NCBI RefSeq assembly: GCF_933775445.1
Contig: NC_065874.1
Coordinates: 8,885,001-8,949,000 of the forward strand
Reading direction: 5' to 3'
DNA length: 64,000 bases
Origin: Argentina anserina
Lineage: Eukaryota; Streptophyta; Magnoliopsida; Rosales; Rosaceae
Shown here: positions 48,714 through 60,754 of the stretch, in pieces
Layout: each line of letters opens with the position of its first letter
Numbering within the stretch: the first letter of the stretch is position 1
Notes under the pieces: generated by a model
Told to the model about the DNA's origin: nothing
What the model saw: the letters and a program-made list of their open reading frames with translations, nothing else
Databases searched by the model: none
Position numbers and translations under genes: made by a program

Positions 48714-49798
48714 GGCATAAATGCTGATTTGCACCCTAAATTTGGCTGAAATTGTCAATTTGCACCCCGAACTTGCATTTGAGTCAATTTACCTCCTAAA
48801 CTTGGTAAAAATTGCCGATTTACACCCCGAACTTGTATTTGAGTCAATTTACCTCCTAAACTTGGTAAAAATTGCCGACTTGCACCCTATCTGTTAAATT
48901 TAACTGTTTCTATCCAATTTTGCGTCACATGTCATGCACATGAGGGGTAATGTTGTCATTTTCTATTTATATTTTTCTTAAAAAAATAAAAATATTCTTT
49001 AAAATGAGGATTATTTTGTTAATTAAATTATTTATTTACATGTTTTTTTCTACCTACTTAACCCTACTTTGAATTATATATTCAATATACCCACCCATTC
49101 AAATATAGTGTGTCGTGTATAAATATATTTTTATATGTACACATTGTTGGAGGATGAACAAAACGAGAATAATAACGACGTAATAAAACAGAACGTAAAC
49201 GTTTATTGATTGATAATGAGGCCAATATATATGCATTACATAACCACAATCCCGTAGGATTCGGAGTCCTAATCTATTACAGAGATGCGAATCTATCTCT
49301 AACAGGAAACCTAATAAGGCTAATACACACACAATGGTAGAATAGTAATTCTCTCGGAACACACATTTATTTTTAATTTTCAATGTATTTATTTATTTAT
49401 ATTTTTTCTAATATCTTTTTAACATATCATATCACATAAAATAATAAATATATAAATCAATAATATGTTTCGAAAAAAAACAAACATTGTAGCAAGTGTT
49501 CCTCTTAAGTAATTTTATTAATTATTTCATTATTCAATATGAATAAATATATAATGACAATACTACCCCTTAAATGCATGACATGTGACTTAAAATTAGA
49601 TTGAAAACATTAAATTTAACAGATATGGTGCAAATTGGCAATTTTACCAAGTTTAGGAGGTAAATTGACTCAAATGCAAGTTCGGGGTGTAAATTGGCAA
49701 TTTTTACTAAGTTTATGAGGTAAATTGACTCAAATGCAAGTTCAGGGTGCAAATTGACAATTTCAGCCAAGTTTGGGGTGCAAATCGACATTTATACC
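48714..49798. mobile_element. Mutator-like non-autonomous element with long inverted ends
   Basis: The two ends are inverted copies of about 190-230 bp, starting GGCATAAATG on the left and GGTATAAATG in reverse on the right. A perfect 10-bp duplication CTCTTTTTAT flanks it (48704-48713 and 49799-49808). Each inverted end is itself made of repeats of about 60 bp containing CACCCCGAACTTG and CCTCCTAAACTTGG. Long inverted ends and a 9-11 bp TSD mark the Mutator superfamily. No transposase; the middle holds a nested solo LTR. Confidence 0.88.
49145..49361 (-). mobile_element. Solo LTR of the old copia family, nested in the Mutator-like element
   Basis: Reading in reverse, it starts TGTTCCGAGAGAATTA and runs through CTCCGAATCCTACGGGATTG, matching the LTRs at 23973 and 29922. 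It is 217 bp, begins TG and ends CA, and is flanked by the 5-bp duplication CACAT (49140-49144 and 49362-49366). No internal sequence lies beside it, so it is the product of LTR-LTR recombination. Confidence 0.9.
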
Positions 49799-49808
49799 CT
49801 CTTTTTAT

Positions 49809-50107
49809 TGTTTCATGACTTTCATCCTCTCACTATTATTATTTGTCGATCACATAGATGAGAAACATTAGCTGGTGGCCGCCGGAAACCTCGATCATAT
49901 ATGAGATCAGCCTTAGGAGAGTTAACGGTGTTTGCCAGAGATCTTGCCAGAATCCGTACCTCATGATATACATGATATAGCGCTACAAATGAATACAGAT
50001 CAATTTTTTCTCAAAACTCTCCAATGAATATTTCAGAGTCTCACACAAAGGAACAAATTTAAGAGGCAGGACATAGCTGTTAATTAAGTTTTACAAGAAT
50101 CCAAAGG
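49809..50107. other. 3' flank of F-box pseudogene
   Basis: Nothing recognised; short AT-rich stretch between the Mutator-like element and the F-box remnant. Confidence 0.3.
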
Positions 50108-51267
50108 TCAAACACAACTAGTAGGAAACACACAGGTGCATCTCTTCTTCCAAATATTTGGAGACACAAGGCTCTCTACATACGAATCTGATTTATCAGT
50201 TAAGCGACGGACGCCACTTCTAAGAAATCTGTACAACTTCCCTTCTTCGGGTTGCCAAAAATAAGTTTCATTCCATTTAACAGGAGTAAAACCTTGGAAT
50301 TGTCCGCATAACAGAGTGGCCTCAAATTCCAGCATAACTTCCGATCAGCACTTATCAGAATCCTACTCCAAGACTCTTTCACCCCATACTCTTCCATAAC
50401 CCAAAACGAGCACTTCCCATTACATTGATCCCGCTCGAGTAAACATAGACACCCTCTCAACACTCCAGTTGTATATTTCTTGAAGAATCTGATAGATTCA
50501 GGTGTGGACAATTCCGAGAACTTCTCCTCGGCTAAATCAAGAGCAACGATGACAGGGTGGCCTTCAGGGTCTTTACATAACCAGTGGATAGCTCCGTTTT
50601 ATATGCGTCCCTGGATCGATATTTATATCGATATAACTCATATAAGCAGTAGCGGATCTTGAAACCAAATCCTGCAGGGGCCGAAAATCTCGGAGAGGCC
50701 AATTTAGTATGAAATTTTGAATTAAATACTAATTTTTACACAATCATACCATATTAGAAGCAAGTTATACCATAATTACATACAGTTATATCATAAGTTT
50801 AGCAATCATACCTTAATTAAGTACAATTATACTATATTTATTAACAAATATGCCATAATTAGGTGTAATTATATTACAATTAAAATGGAGATTTTGACTT
50901 GCCGTAGGGGCCATGGCCCCTCCCGCCCCTTAAAGGATCCGCCACTGCATATAAGGCAACTAGGCAAGTTTGATGAACCATTTTCCATGAATATGTTTTC
51001 AATGAAAAGACAAACACACGTTACAACATCGTAACAAACTTGTAGTCCTTGATAGACGGAGCATAGCCAAAACTATGTGCATAGGCATAGCCGGATAAAC
51101 GGTGAGGGTTTGGAACAGGGAACCTGGGTATATATTCTCAGAATCTCTCTAGTGCAGGGGTTGAATATATAAAAAGTTTGTGGTTGAGGTCCGATGCAGA
51201 CCAAACCATTGCAGGAGGAAAACATGTAAAGAAAGCCGTCTTCGAAACCCTGCAGGAGCAAACTATA
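50108..51267 (-). pseudogene. F-box/FBA gene remnant, N-terminus missing
   Basis: Read on the minus strand, the FBA part begins at the copia boundary (GFEDGFLYMFSSCNGLVCIG, FYIFNPCTREIL) and continues to 50958. It is cut by a hAT element (50647-50947), goes on with AIHWLCKDPEGHPVIVALDL, GVLRGCLCLL, WVMEEYGVKESWSR, shifts frame near 50210-50240, and ends SYVESLVSPN. The F-box half is absent: beyond the copia element at 58 kb no F-box codons follow. It resembles the intact gene at 41-43 kb. Confidence 0.87.
50647..50947. mobile_element. hAT-type element with CAGTGGCGGATC ends
   Basis: Left end CAGTAGCGGATC, right end in reverse CAGTGGCGGATC; flanked by perfect 8-bp duplications CATATAAG (50639-50646 and 50948-50955). 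301 bp, AT-rich inside with repeated ATCATACC-type motifs. Its end sequence resembles that of the element at 34426-34931, so both may have been moved by related transposases. Confidence 0.9.
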
Positions 51268-52273
51268 TGTTGGAAAATGGTTGGAAAAACCATTTAAAAC
51301 CAAATTTTAATTGATTAATTAAATTAAGTTAAACTTATAATTAATCAAAGATGAACATAGATTTGAGTTCTCCATAATGAGGGCTACAAGATCATATGTT
51401 TGTTTGTGTAATTTGGTTTGTGGGTGAATAAGAAATTGTCACTCAAAGATGGCTACTTAGAATGAGGGAATGATATTTGTCCCACATTGGAAAAGAGAAG
51501 TGTTGAAAAGACTTTATATAGAATCCATTGTGTATGGATTGTAAAGTGTGTAAGCCCCCTTATACCCTCTCGCGCACGCGCAGGGGGGGTGCAAATCCTA
51601 GGTCGCAAGGGAAACTCGTGTATGCCTGTGCGACCTGCGGACACGAATGCAACACCGAATTGAGAGTCGGAACGCAGATTCTTTTTGCATTTCCGAAAAT
51701 TCGGTTTTGACTTTTCAAATTCTCTTGACTGTTCAAATTCTTCTTTTGTAACAACTGAGTTATTGTGTGTTATGGAGAATTATAACATAATTGAAATCAA
51801 TGTTTGTAACATATGTAACTCATATATGTTATGATTTTTTGATTTCTATAACAGCCATCTTATTAATTGCTGATTGCAAATCCTCACAGTATAAATAGCC
51901 ACCATCATTTCATTGTAAAATCATCCCATTCGAAACACATTTCTCTCCCACTCTCAAAGTTCTTAGTTCTTCTCTGGTGATAGATAAAGGTACCTTTCGA
52001 GTTCGTTGAGGGTTCTAGTTAGTAGTGCAACTTTCTAGAATTGTTTAGTCGTTATATCCTGGGAGACAAGTGCCAAGCATCCTTGCACCGGTAGAGGAGG
52101 CGTAAACGTCTTAAGGACAGTGTGGTATCACACACGTCTCGACTTGTTCTTCCATCACAAATCGTTCGGTATTTTTGTTGAATTTATTTTCGTGTTCTTC
52201 ATTTCTGATTTATATTTATTTATAATTCAGCTTATTAAATTATATATGCAATATATCATTGATTCTTACAACA
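51268..52273 (+). repeat. 5' LTR of the young copia element
   Basis: 1006 bp. It contains TATAAATAGCC at about 51891, a good TATA box, followed by CATTTCATTG and a CTCTCC-rich leader. Confidence 0.92.
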
Positions 52274-52383
52274 ATCTTAAGACGTTTAATTTTTTGATAT
52301 TGCTTATATAATTTGTATTCGATATTTATCTGAATTTTTTCAAGCAAACTTACACCTTGTGTGTGTGTTTCACTTTCTAAAAA

Positions 52384-55300
52384 ATGACTAACGGAGAAAA
52401 TTCTAAAAATGGCAATGGACCTTTGGTGCCAACTGTGCCTACTGCTCCCGTTGTACCTGTCTCAGTATCTCATGGGGAAAAACCTGAGAAGTTCAACGGT
52501 TTGCATTTCAAGAGGTGGCAACAAAAGATGATGTTTTATCTGACCACTCTGAATCTTGCAAGATTTTTGACGGAGAATGCTCCTGAGTTAAAGGAAAATG
52601 ACCATGGCGATCAAGCAAAGATTGCTGCTGTGAATGCATGGAATAATTCTGACTACTTATGTAGGAATTATATCATGAATGGTCTAGCCGACTCATTGTA
52701 CAATGTGTACATTAGCATGGGAACGGCAAAGGAGCTATGGGAATCCTTGGAGAAAAAATATAAAACCGAGGATGCCGGCGCCAAGAAGTTTATCGTGGGC
52801 CGCTTCCTTGATTATAAAATGGTGGATTCCAAAACTGTAATGAGTCAATTCTCTGAGATTCAGCTAATCCTGCATGAGATTCACGCTGAAGGAATGCAAC
52901 TAGGTGAAAGTTTTCAAGTGGCATGTGCTATTGAAAAGTTACCACCTGCTTGGAAAGACTTCAAGAATTATTTGAAGCACAAGCGAAAGGAAATGACCAT
53001 GGAGGATCTAGAGGTTAGACTTCGCATTGAGGAAGACAACCGATGATCCGAAAAGAAAGCATGGATCAATGGCGTCTCTGCCAAGGCAAACATGATGGAA
53101 CATGGTCAAGGTTCCAAGAACAAGAAAGGCAAGTATCAAGGGTCCAAGCTGGGGCCAAAAGGAGGCATCTCCAAAAGGCCAAGGTTTGAAGGCAAGTGCT
53201 ACAACTGTGACAAGACTGGTCACAAGTCTGTCGACTACCACAAACCAAAGAGGAATAAAAGGAAGGAGGCAAACCTGATTGAGGCAGTCACTCAGGATGT
53301 TGCAGACATGAACCTCTGTTGCAGACATGAACCTCTTTTGCAGACATGAACCTCTGTTGCATGATATCTGAGATGAACATGGTGGATTCAAACCCCAAGG
53401 AATGGTGGATGGACACTGGAGCCACCAAACATGTATGTGCTGACAAGAAGATGTTCTCCACCTTCGAACCATCTGAGGATGGGGAGATTCTGTACATGGG
53501 GAACTCTGCAACCTCCGCCATCAAGGGGAAAGGAAAGATGATTCTGAAGATGACCTCTGGAAAGGAGTTGACTCTGAACAATGTCCTGTATGTTCCGGAG
53601 ATCCGCAAGAATCTGATTTCTGATGCAATGTTGAACTTTCATGGGTTTCGCATAGTGATAGAATCTGATAAGCTTGTTCTATCCAAGAATGGAATGTTTG
53701 TGGGTAAGGGCTATGTATCGGGTGGGATGATCAAAATGAATGTAATGACTTTGATCAAGAAAATGAATGAAGCTTCTACTTCCACCTACATGATTGAGTC
53801 TTCCAATTTATGGCATGGTAGACTAGGACATGTTAATTATGATACTTTGCGAAAGTTAATTAACATGGAACACTTACCAAAATTCCAAATTGATTCAAAA
53901 CATAAGTGTGAAACTTGTGTAGAGGCTAAACTGACTAGATCATCTTTCCAAAGTGTTGAAAGAAACAGTGAACCCCTTGATTTGATTCATACAGATGTGT
54001 GTGATTTAAAATCAACGGTATCTAGAGGAAATAATAAATACTTTATTACCTTCATAGATGATATCACGAAATATTGCTATGTGTATTTGCTAAAATGCAA
54101 AAGTGAGGCCATAGAGAAATTCATTCTCTATAAAAAAGAGGTTGAGAATCAACTCAACAAGAAAATTAAGGCACTAAGAAGTGACCGAGGGGGTGAGTAT
54201 GAATCGCCATTTGCTGAGATTTGTGCTCAGAATGAGATTATACATCAAAGGACTGCTCCATACTCACCACAATCCAATGGTGTAGCAGAACGCAAAAATC
54301 GTACTCTAAAGGATATGATGAATGCTATGCTACTCAGTTCTGGGATGCCACCCAACATGTGGGGAAACGCGATTCTCATGGCAAATTACCTTTTAAATAA
54401 GGTGCCCAAAAAGAAAGAAGAGAAAACTCCATATGAGTTATGGAAAGGGAGAAAACCATCCTACAAATATTTAAAAGTTTGGGGATGTTTGGCCAAAGTG
54501 GAAATTCCTAAGCCTAAAAAGGTGAAGAATGGGCCTAAAACGGTTGATTGCATCTTTATTGGATATGCACATAACAGTTCGGCTTATCGATTCCTAGTCC
54601 ACGATTCGAATATTCCTGAAATCCATAAGGATACGATAATGGAATCGAGAAATGCATCTTTCTTTGAAAATGTATTTCCACGGAAGTCTAGAGAGGAATT
54701 TAATTCTTCTAAACGGGCACGTGAAGACAACTGAGCCGAAACTGATGATGCTCAAGATCAAGAATCTGAGTTGGAGTCCGAATCTGAGTCTGAGGTTGAA
54801 CCTAGACGAAGTAAAAGGGCAAGGACCGCAAAGTCCTATGGACCTGACTTCCTGTCATATATGGTTGAAGGTGATCCCCGTACCTTCAAAGAGGCAGTTA
54901 GCTCTACCGATGGTCCTCGGTGGAAAGAAGCAATCAAAAGTGAGGTTGACTCCATCATGCAAAATCACACTTGGGAATTAGTGGATTTGCCACCTGGGTG
55001 TAAGCCTTTGACTTCCAAGTGGATTTTCAAAAAGAAACTAAAAGCTAATGGGTCAATAGACAAGTACAAGGCCAGACTTGTTATTAAAGGCTATAGGCAA
55101 AAGGAGGGTTTGGATTATTTTGATACTTATTCTCCTGTGACGAGAATAACCTCCATACGGATAGTACTTGCAATTGCAGCGTTGCGCAAACTTGAAGTAC
55201 ACCAAATGGATGTAAAGACGGCTTTCCTAAATGGAGATGTAGAAGAAGAAATCTACATGGAACAGCCAGAAGGTTTTTCTGCTCCTTCTAAGAGTAAGAA

Positions 55301-56400
55301 GGTGTGCAGATTGGTTAAGTCATTATATGGCTTAAAACAAGCACCAAAACAATGGCATGAGAAATTTGATAATGCCATGATCACCAGTGGATTTAGAATA
55401 AATGAAGGTGATAAGTGTGTATATATCAAAGACACTGAAAATGGATATATCATTTTATGTCTGTATGTGGATGATATGCTTATCGTTGGGAGCAACGATA
55501 AGATGATCAAGTCTACTAAAGACATGTTGAATTCTAAGTTTGACATGAAAGACTTGGGACTTGCTGATGTCATTTTAGGAATTAAAATTACGAGAACATC
55601 AGAAGGGCTAGTGTTGAGTCAAACACACTATGTGGACAATATTCTTGGGAAATTTGACAAGGAAGGTTCTGGAATTGTCAGAACTCATGTAGATTTGAAT
55701 CTACATTTGTCCAAGAATAAAGGTGAAAGTGTTTCTCAATTAGAGTATTCAAGAATAATTGGGAGTCTAATGTACTTAACAAGTTGTACAAGACCAGATC
55801 TAGCTTATGCGGTTCATAAGCTAAGTAGGTACACGAGTAATCCTGGAGCTATGCATTGGCAAGCGATTGGAAGAGTACTCAAATACCTAAGGTATACTCG
55901 TACCTACGGGTTGCACTACACATCATACCCAGCTGTTATAGAAGAGTTCACTGATGCGAACTGGATATTTGACATGAAAGACTCAAAGTCTACTAGCGGA
56001 TATGTATTTACGCTAGGAGGTGCAGCCGTGTCCTGGAAGTCTTCAAAACAAACAGTTATAACTAGATCCACAATGGAGTCTGAGTTTGTAGCACTAGACA
56101 AATATGGGGAGGAAGCAGAATGGCTACGCCAGTTCATAGAGGACATTCCTAGATGGACAAAACCTGTGCCTGCGATTGGTATACATTGTGATAGTCAATC
56201 TGCAATTAGCAGGGCACAGAGTAAGATGTATAATGGTAAGTCTAGACACATTCGTCGAAGACATAATACCATTAGACAACTACTCTAAACTGGAGTTATC
56301 TCTATAGACTATGTAAAGTCTAAGGATAATATTGCTGATCCTTTAACTAAAGGGTTAAACAGAGAGTTAGTTGAAAAATCATCGAAGGGAATAGGACTAA
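52384..56400 (+). pseudogene. Gag-pol of the young copia element, interrupted
   Basis: Gag begins at 52384 and runs to a TGA at 53044-53046; the same frame continues to the zinc knuckle (CYNCDKTGHKSVDY, where the last Cys is Tyr). A three-fold 19-bp repeat (53302-53358) then shifts the frame. From 53346 on, pol reads protease (WWMDTGA), integrase zinc domain (HGRLGH..CETC), the D,D,E core (HTDVCD, RSDRGGEY, NGVAERKNR), a TGA at 54732-54734, reverse transcriptase (YVDDM at 55464-55478), and RNase H (FTDANW, SESEF-type MESEF), to a TAA at 56286. Related frame continues after that stop to about 56400. Three stops and one frameshift make it non-functional as it stands. Confidence 0.9.
53302..53358 (+). 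repeat. Three 19-bp repeats in gag-pol
   Basis: Units GCAGACATGAACCTCTGTT at 53302-53320, 53321-53339 (one difference) and 53340-53358. Two extra units add 38 bases, which explains the change of frame at this place. Confidence 0.92.
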
Positions 56401-56995
56401 ATCCCATTGGAAATTAAAAATCACTACAGTGGATACCCAACCTAGCTGACTGGAGATCCCAAGATCTAGGTTCAAAAGGGAAAACCAAACTGGAGAGATT
56501 AGTTCGGATCACTGTGGGGAGTTCCCCAAGTCCATTCCTATGATAAAAACCAGTGATACCCGTGAAGGATGAGGTTAAGTTAAAACTTTTAATGATTCTT
56601 ATGCGTTGAGAAATCGAGCAGAGTAATGCGGGTTACTTTTAATTAAGAGATCACCTATGCAAGAGAGAAATGGGGCCGCTTCTAGGGGAGTTAATGAGGG
56701 CATAACTCTTATCAAACTACTTGCAGAACCAGGCGTGTGTTCCATGGCCAAAATGGGCACAAAAATGAGAACCGAAGTGTACCAGGGAGACTCCTGTGTA
56801 AAGTATGTTATCATTTACACAAATGACGAATAGTTCAAAGCATCACGTCTACTATTTAGTTAGTAAAGTAAGCATACTTTTATAAGGGAAGGTTCAAAGG
56901 GTCAAACCTACCTATCCTATGCAGGTTTCAACCGTAGAAATCTATCACCAATTTCTATCGAGTCTTTGGTGGCCAATTTCATTCATGTGGGGAAT

Positions 56996-58001
56996 TGTTG
57001 GAAAATGGTTGGAAAAACGATTTAAAACCAAATTTTAATCGATTAATTAAATTAAGTTAAACTTATAATTAATCAAAGATGAACATAGATTTGAGTTCTC
57101 CATAATGAGGGCTACAAGATCATATGTTTGTTTGTGTAATTTGGTTTGTGGGTGAATAAGAAATTGTCACTCAAAGATGGCTACTTAGAATGAGGGAATG
57201 ATATTTGTCCCACATTGGAAAAGAGAAGTGTTGAAAAGACTTTATATAGAATCCATTGTGTATGGATTGTAAAGTGTGTAAGCCCCCTTATACCCTCTCG
57301 CGCACGCGCAGGGGGGGTGCAAATCCTAGGTCGCAAGGGAAACTCGTGTATGCCCGTGCGACCTGCGGACACGAATGCAACACCGAATTGAGGGTCGGAA
57401 CGCAGATTCTTTTTGCATTTCCGAAAATTCGGTTTTGACTTTTCAAATTCTCTTGACTGTTCAAATTCTTCTTTTGTAACAACTGAGTTATTGTGTGTTA
57501 TGGAGAATTATAACAGAATTGAAATCAATGTTTATAACATATGTAACTCATATATGTTATGATTTTTTGATTTCTATAACAGCCATCTTATTAATTGCTG
57601 ATTGCAAATCCTCACAGTATAAATAACCACCATCATTTCATTGCAAAATCATCCCATTCGAAACACATTTCTCTCCCACTCTCAAAGTTCTTAGTTCTTC
57701 TCTGGTGATAGATAAAAGTACCTTTCGAGTTCGTTGAGGGTTCTAGTTAGTAGTGCAACTTTCTAGAATTGTTTAGTCGTTATATCCTGGGAGACAAGCG
57801 CCAAGCATCCTTGCACCGGTAGAGGAGGCGTAAACGTCTTAAGGACAGTGTGGTATCACACACGTCTCGACTTGTTCTTCCATCACAAATCGTTCGGTAT
57901 TTTTGTTGAATTTATTTTCGTGTTCTTCATTTCTGATTTATATTTATTTATAATTCAGCTTATTAAATTATATATGCAATATATCATTGATTCTTACAAC
58001 A
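56996..58001 (+). repeat. 3' LTR of the young copia element
   Basis: Same length as the 5' LTR, about 99% identical by eye. Preceded by a short purine run (GTGGGGAA) in the place of the polypurine tract. Confidence 0.92.
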
Positions 58002-58006
58002 CTATA

Positions 58007-59867
58007 TATATATAATCCGTTATATCATATACATGTCATATTTCATAAATACGTCCGAAGACAAAACGTTTAACAAACACCATGTTAAAACCACGTACAA
58101 TAATCACACCTCAATATATAATTCTCGTCATCAAAATGACCAATTTATATGAATTCATAACAGTATATAATATAGCGAACTATATATATATATGTACTTA
58201 TGACCATTTATACAGTATATATGTAATCCACTATATCGTATACATGTCGTAATTCGATATTAAAAACTCTTGCAAAATCTTGAATCTCTGCAAGGGTAGA
58301 TTCGTAAATATGTGAGATTTTACTCACCTTATCCACTCGAGCGTAATTCCACAATTTCCGTAGATAATTCATTTCCTTGATTTATCGATCACCTTTGAAA
58401 AGAAAAGAATTTAGAAACGTTTCGTAAACCTTTAAATGCCGAAACAGTAATAATAAGTTATTGTTCAGTAATTTCTGGTTTTACGAATTTACTGTTCACG
58501 GAGTTACTATTCATGTATTTACTCTTCATGTATTTCTGTATAAATACACATCAATTACGTATCCATGTACGTGTACCTACTGTTTACGTATTTCTATATG
58601 TACGAATACTATTTAAATGTAAATACTGTCTCAGTAAATAATAGTTACTGAATTACCCTTCTGAAATTACTTTTTACATTTACTGAAAGTAATTTACATT
58701 TACAATTACCATACATAAATAAAATTTACTTTTACTGTATGTAAATTACTTTTACATTCACCGTATGAATAAAAAAATTTACAATTTTACTGTGTCGGAG
58801 TTACTGTTCACGCGCCACCTCCGGCAGGCCGCGCGTGGCGCTCACGCGCCACTCACTGTGGCAGCGGGTGGGTCACACGCGCCGAGTCTAAAGCCGGCGC
58901 GTAGCACGCCACCGCTACCCCAAAACCCTTCTCCTTTCTACCACTCTCCTCCCTACGGCCTCGCGCCGCCTCCTACTCACTCCACGCACTCCCACGGGCC
59001 GCCTAGAGTGGCGGTAACCCCTCTCCTTCATTCACCTCCGATCTCCAACATCTCAGCTCCAAATCATATCACAACAATCAAGCTATACAAATCCCTCGCC
59101 TCAATCGAAGCTTGAACAGTCGAATTCATCACGGAGGAGCTCAAGGAGTCGCCGGCGTTCGACTTTCGGGGAGTGACTGAATCGCGACACGATCGCCCTC
59201 CAAAACAATTGCAGATGGTTCCACATGTGAGGACCGGTGGCGGGGTGCTCTCCTCCGAGCTCTTACGTCGCCGGAGACGGAGGTGTGAGCGGCGACAAGT
59301 TGCAGGGGCTGCAAGAGGCGGGTGTGACTTCTCGGAGGTGAGGAACGATGCGCCGAGCTTGGGGTTTGGTGAGGAGGGCCTCGCGAATCCGTAGAGAGCG
59401 GCGGTGCAAGCCACGAAGGGCTGAGGACGGAGATCGGGGAGGGAGAGAGATTCGGGAGAGAGAGGGAAGGAGGGAGGCGCGGGGGTGAGGGGAAGAAGTG
59501 GGTTTCTGAAAATGGAAACCCTACTTCAGAAATGTTTCCTTTTTATACCATTTTCTAAATCGAAAACTAACTTCCATCGTTAATAACGTTTACGTCCGAC
59601 GTCCGATTAGAACGCGTCACATACTCACGAACTCGTATCGACGAGCTCTACAACGTTCGTGAAGAAAGTTTTCGCAACCGAGCGACGGAATAAAAGTCGA
59701 TATATAGGTTGCGGTAACGTCACATTTTTCGAATTAAACGTTCCGAGCACATTCCCGTTTCTCGTTTCGTAACGTCGCAAACAATCATATTCATTCTAAT
59801 TAAATTTCACAATTTTATAGAATTCAAATCAAACCAAATATTGTTTGAGAATTAGGGTTATTACACA
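58007..59867 (-). mobile_element. Possible Ty3/gypsy LTR fragment, reverse orientation
   Basis: Read in reverse, sequence from 59867 begins TGTAATAACCCTAATTC, like the TGTAA-type LTR starts of chromovirus elements. It then has AT-rich U3-like sequence and a TATA box (GGTATAAAAAGG) near 59545, followed by a CT-rich leader. The other end was not found and no TSD is clear, so the left boundary is a guess. The stretch at 58450-58790 has many TACTGTTCA / TTTACTG-like repeats. Open frames near 59064-59414 fall in the leader and are not taken as genes. Confidence 0.35.
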
Positions 59868-60529
59868 TCATATCCTGTAGTTTGTATCCACTTTGCACTA
59901 TAAAAGGCTCTAATAAAATTGTAGTTGAGTGACTACTTTTCTCCTTCGTTAATATAAGAATCGTATAATACATTCTAATAGAATATCATGAACATGGATC
60001 CTCATTTATCAGTCATAAAAAGTCAAAGACCCCCCTCTCCTCTAAGAATATCAATCAATCATGCACTATATTCTATATAGTATACATCAATTCTCAATAC
60101 CCTCATTGGAAGTTTAGGTCTCTTTTCAATGATACATCATACAGATCATACATCTACCATCTCTTCCCAACCATAACCCACATAAAATAACCAAACAAAA
60201 AAGACACACATAGCTCCCTTTCAATCATTTTTTCTTTGGCTTAAGAAAATCAAAAAGTATTTTCAACAAACTAGCTTTCCACCAAAAAAAAAATTAGCCC
60301 TTTTTATTTTTAAGAAAAATAAAAATAAAAATAAATAGTCACCTCTCACCTCACCGTCCTCTCTTTATTTTTATCAATCTATGCATCCATCGATCCAGCT
60401 GCTCTGCAAATACAACAAACACCAAATAAAAAAGCTATCAAGTTCTCAATCTTTATCTTAGGGTTCTCTCTGTTTCTCTCGTTTTCAAATCCCCCACCTC
60501 TAAAAATCGAACCTTTTTCCCCTTAAACC
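59868..60529 (+). promoter_or_regulatory. PAT1 promoter and leader
   Basis: AT-rich sequence rising to CT-rich leader sequence (TTCTCTCTGTTTCTCTCG at about 60463). An AAAATAAAAATAAAAATAAAT run lies at 60316-60337. The transcription start is not fixed by the sequence. Confidence 0.35.
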
Positions 60530-60592
60530 ATGAACAACTCCACCCAACCCACTTCACAGATCTTCTCTACGATTCCCATCTTACCGCTCTAG
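60530..60592 (+). promoter_or_regulatory. Upstream ORF of 20 codons in the PAT1 leader
   Basis: ATG at 60530 opens a 20-codon frame (MNNSTQPTSQIFSTIPILPL) ending TAG at 60590-60592, 162 bases before the main ATG. If the transcript starts upstream of 60530 this would lower translation of the main frame. Seen in sequence; effect is inference. Confidence 0.4.
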
Positions 60593-60754
60593 CAGAAAAC
60601 CCTACCAAAGTTTTCACCTTTCAGGGTTTTTAGTCATTTAGATTTCAACGTTTTTTTTTGTTTTGTTTTGTTTTGGGATTCAACCCTTGTTTATTTTTGG
60701 GAATTGTAGCTATTGGGTTTTTGCACTGTTTTGAGATATTGAGTGTAGGAAGAT

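Larger units (their letters stand above)
51268..58001 (+). mobile_element. Young Ty1/copia retrotransposon, nearly intact
   Basis: 6734 bp with two 1006-bp LTRs (51268-52273 and 56996-58001), both TGTTGGAAAATGG to CTTACAACA, flanked by the 5-bp duplication CTATA (51263-51267 and 58002-58006). By eye the LTRs differ at about ten sites, near 99% identity. Gag and pol lie between on the plus strand. It sits inside the F-box remnant at 50-51 kb. No standard methionine-tRNA primer site was recognised after the 5' LTR. Lineage is not certain; the proteins look Tnt1-like. Confidence 0.93.

Noticed and set aside
49570..49791. Minus-strand frame with repeated NLHPELAFESIY
   Set aside because: It is translation of the 60-bp repeats that build the Mutator-like inverted end.
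59064..59414. 116-codon minus-strand frame
   Set aside because: Falls in a CT-rich leader-like segment of a probable LTR; low-complexity Ser/Pro composition and no motif.
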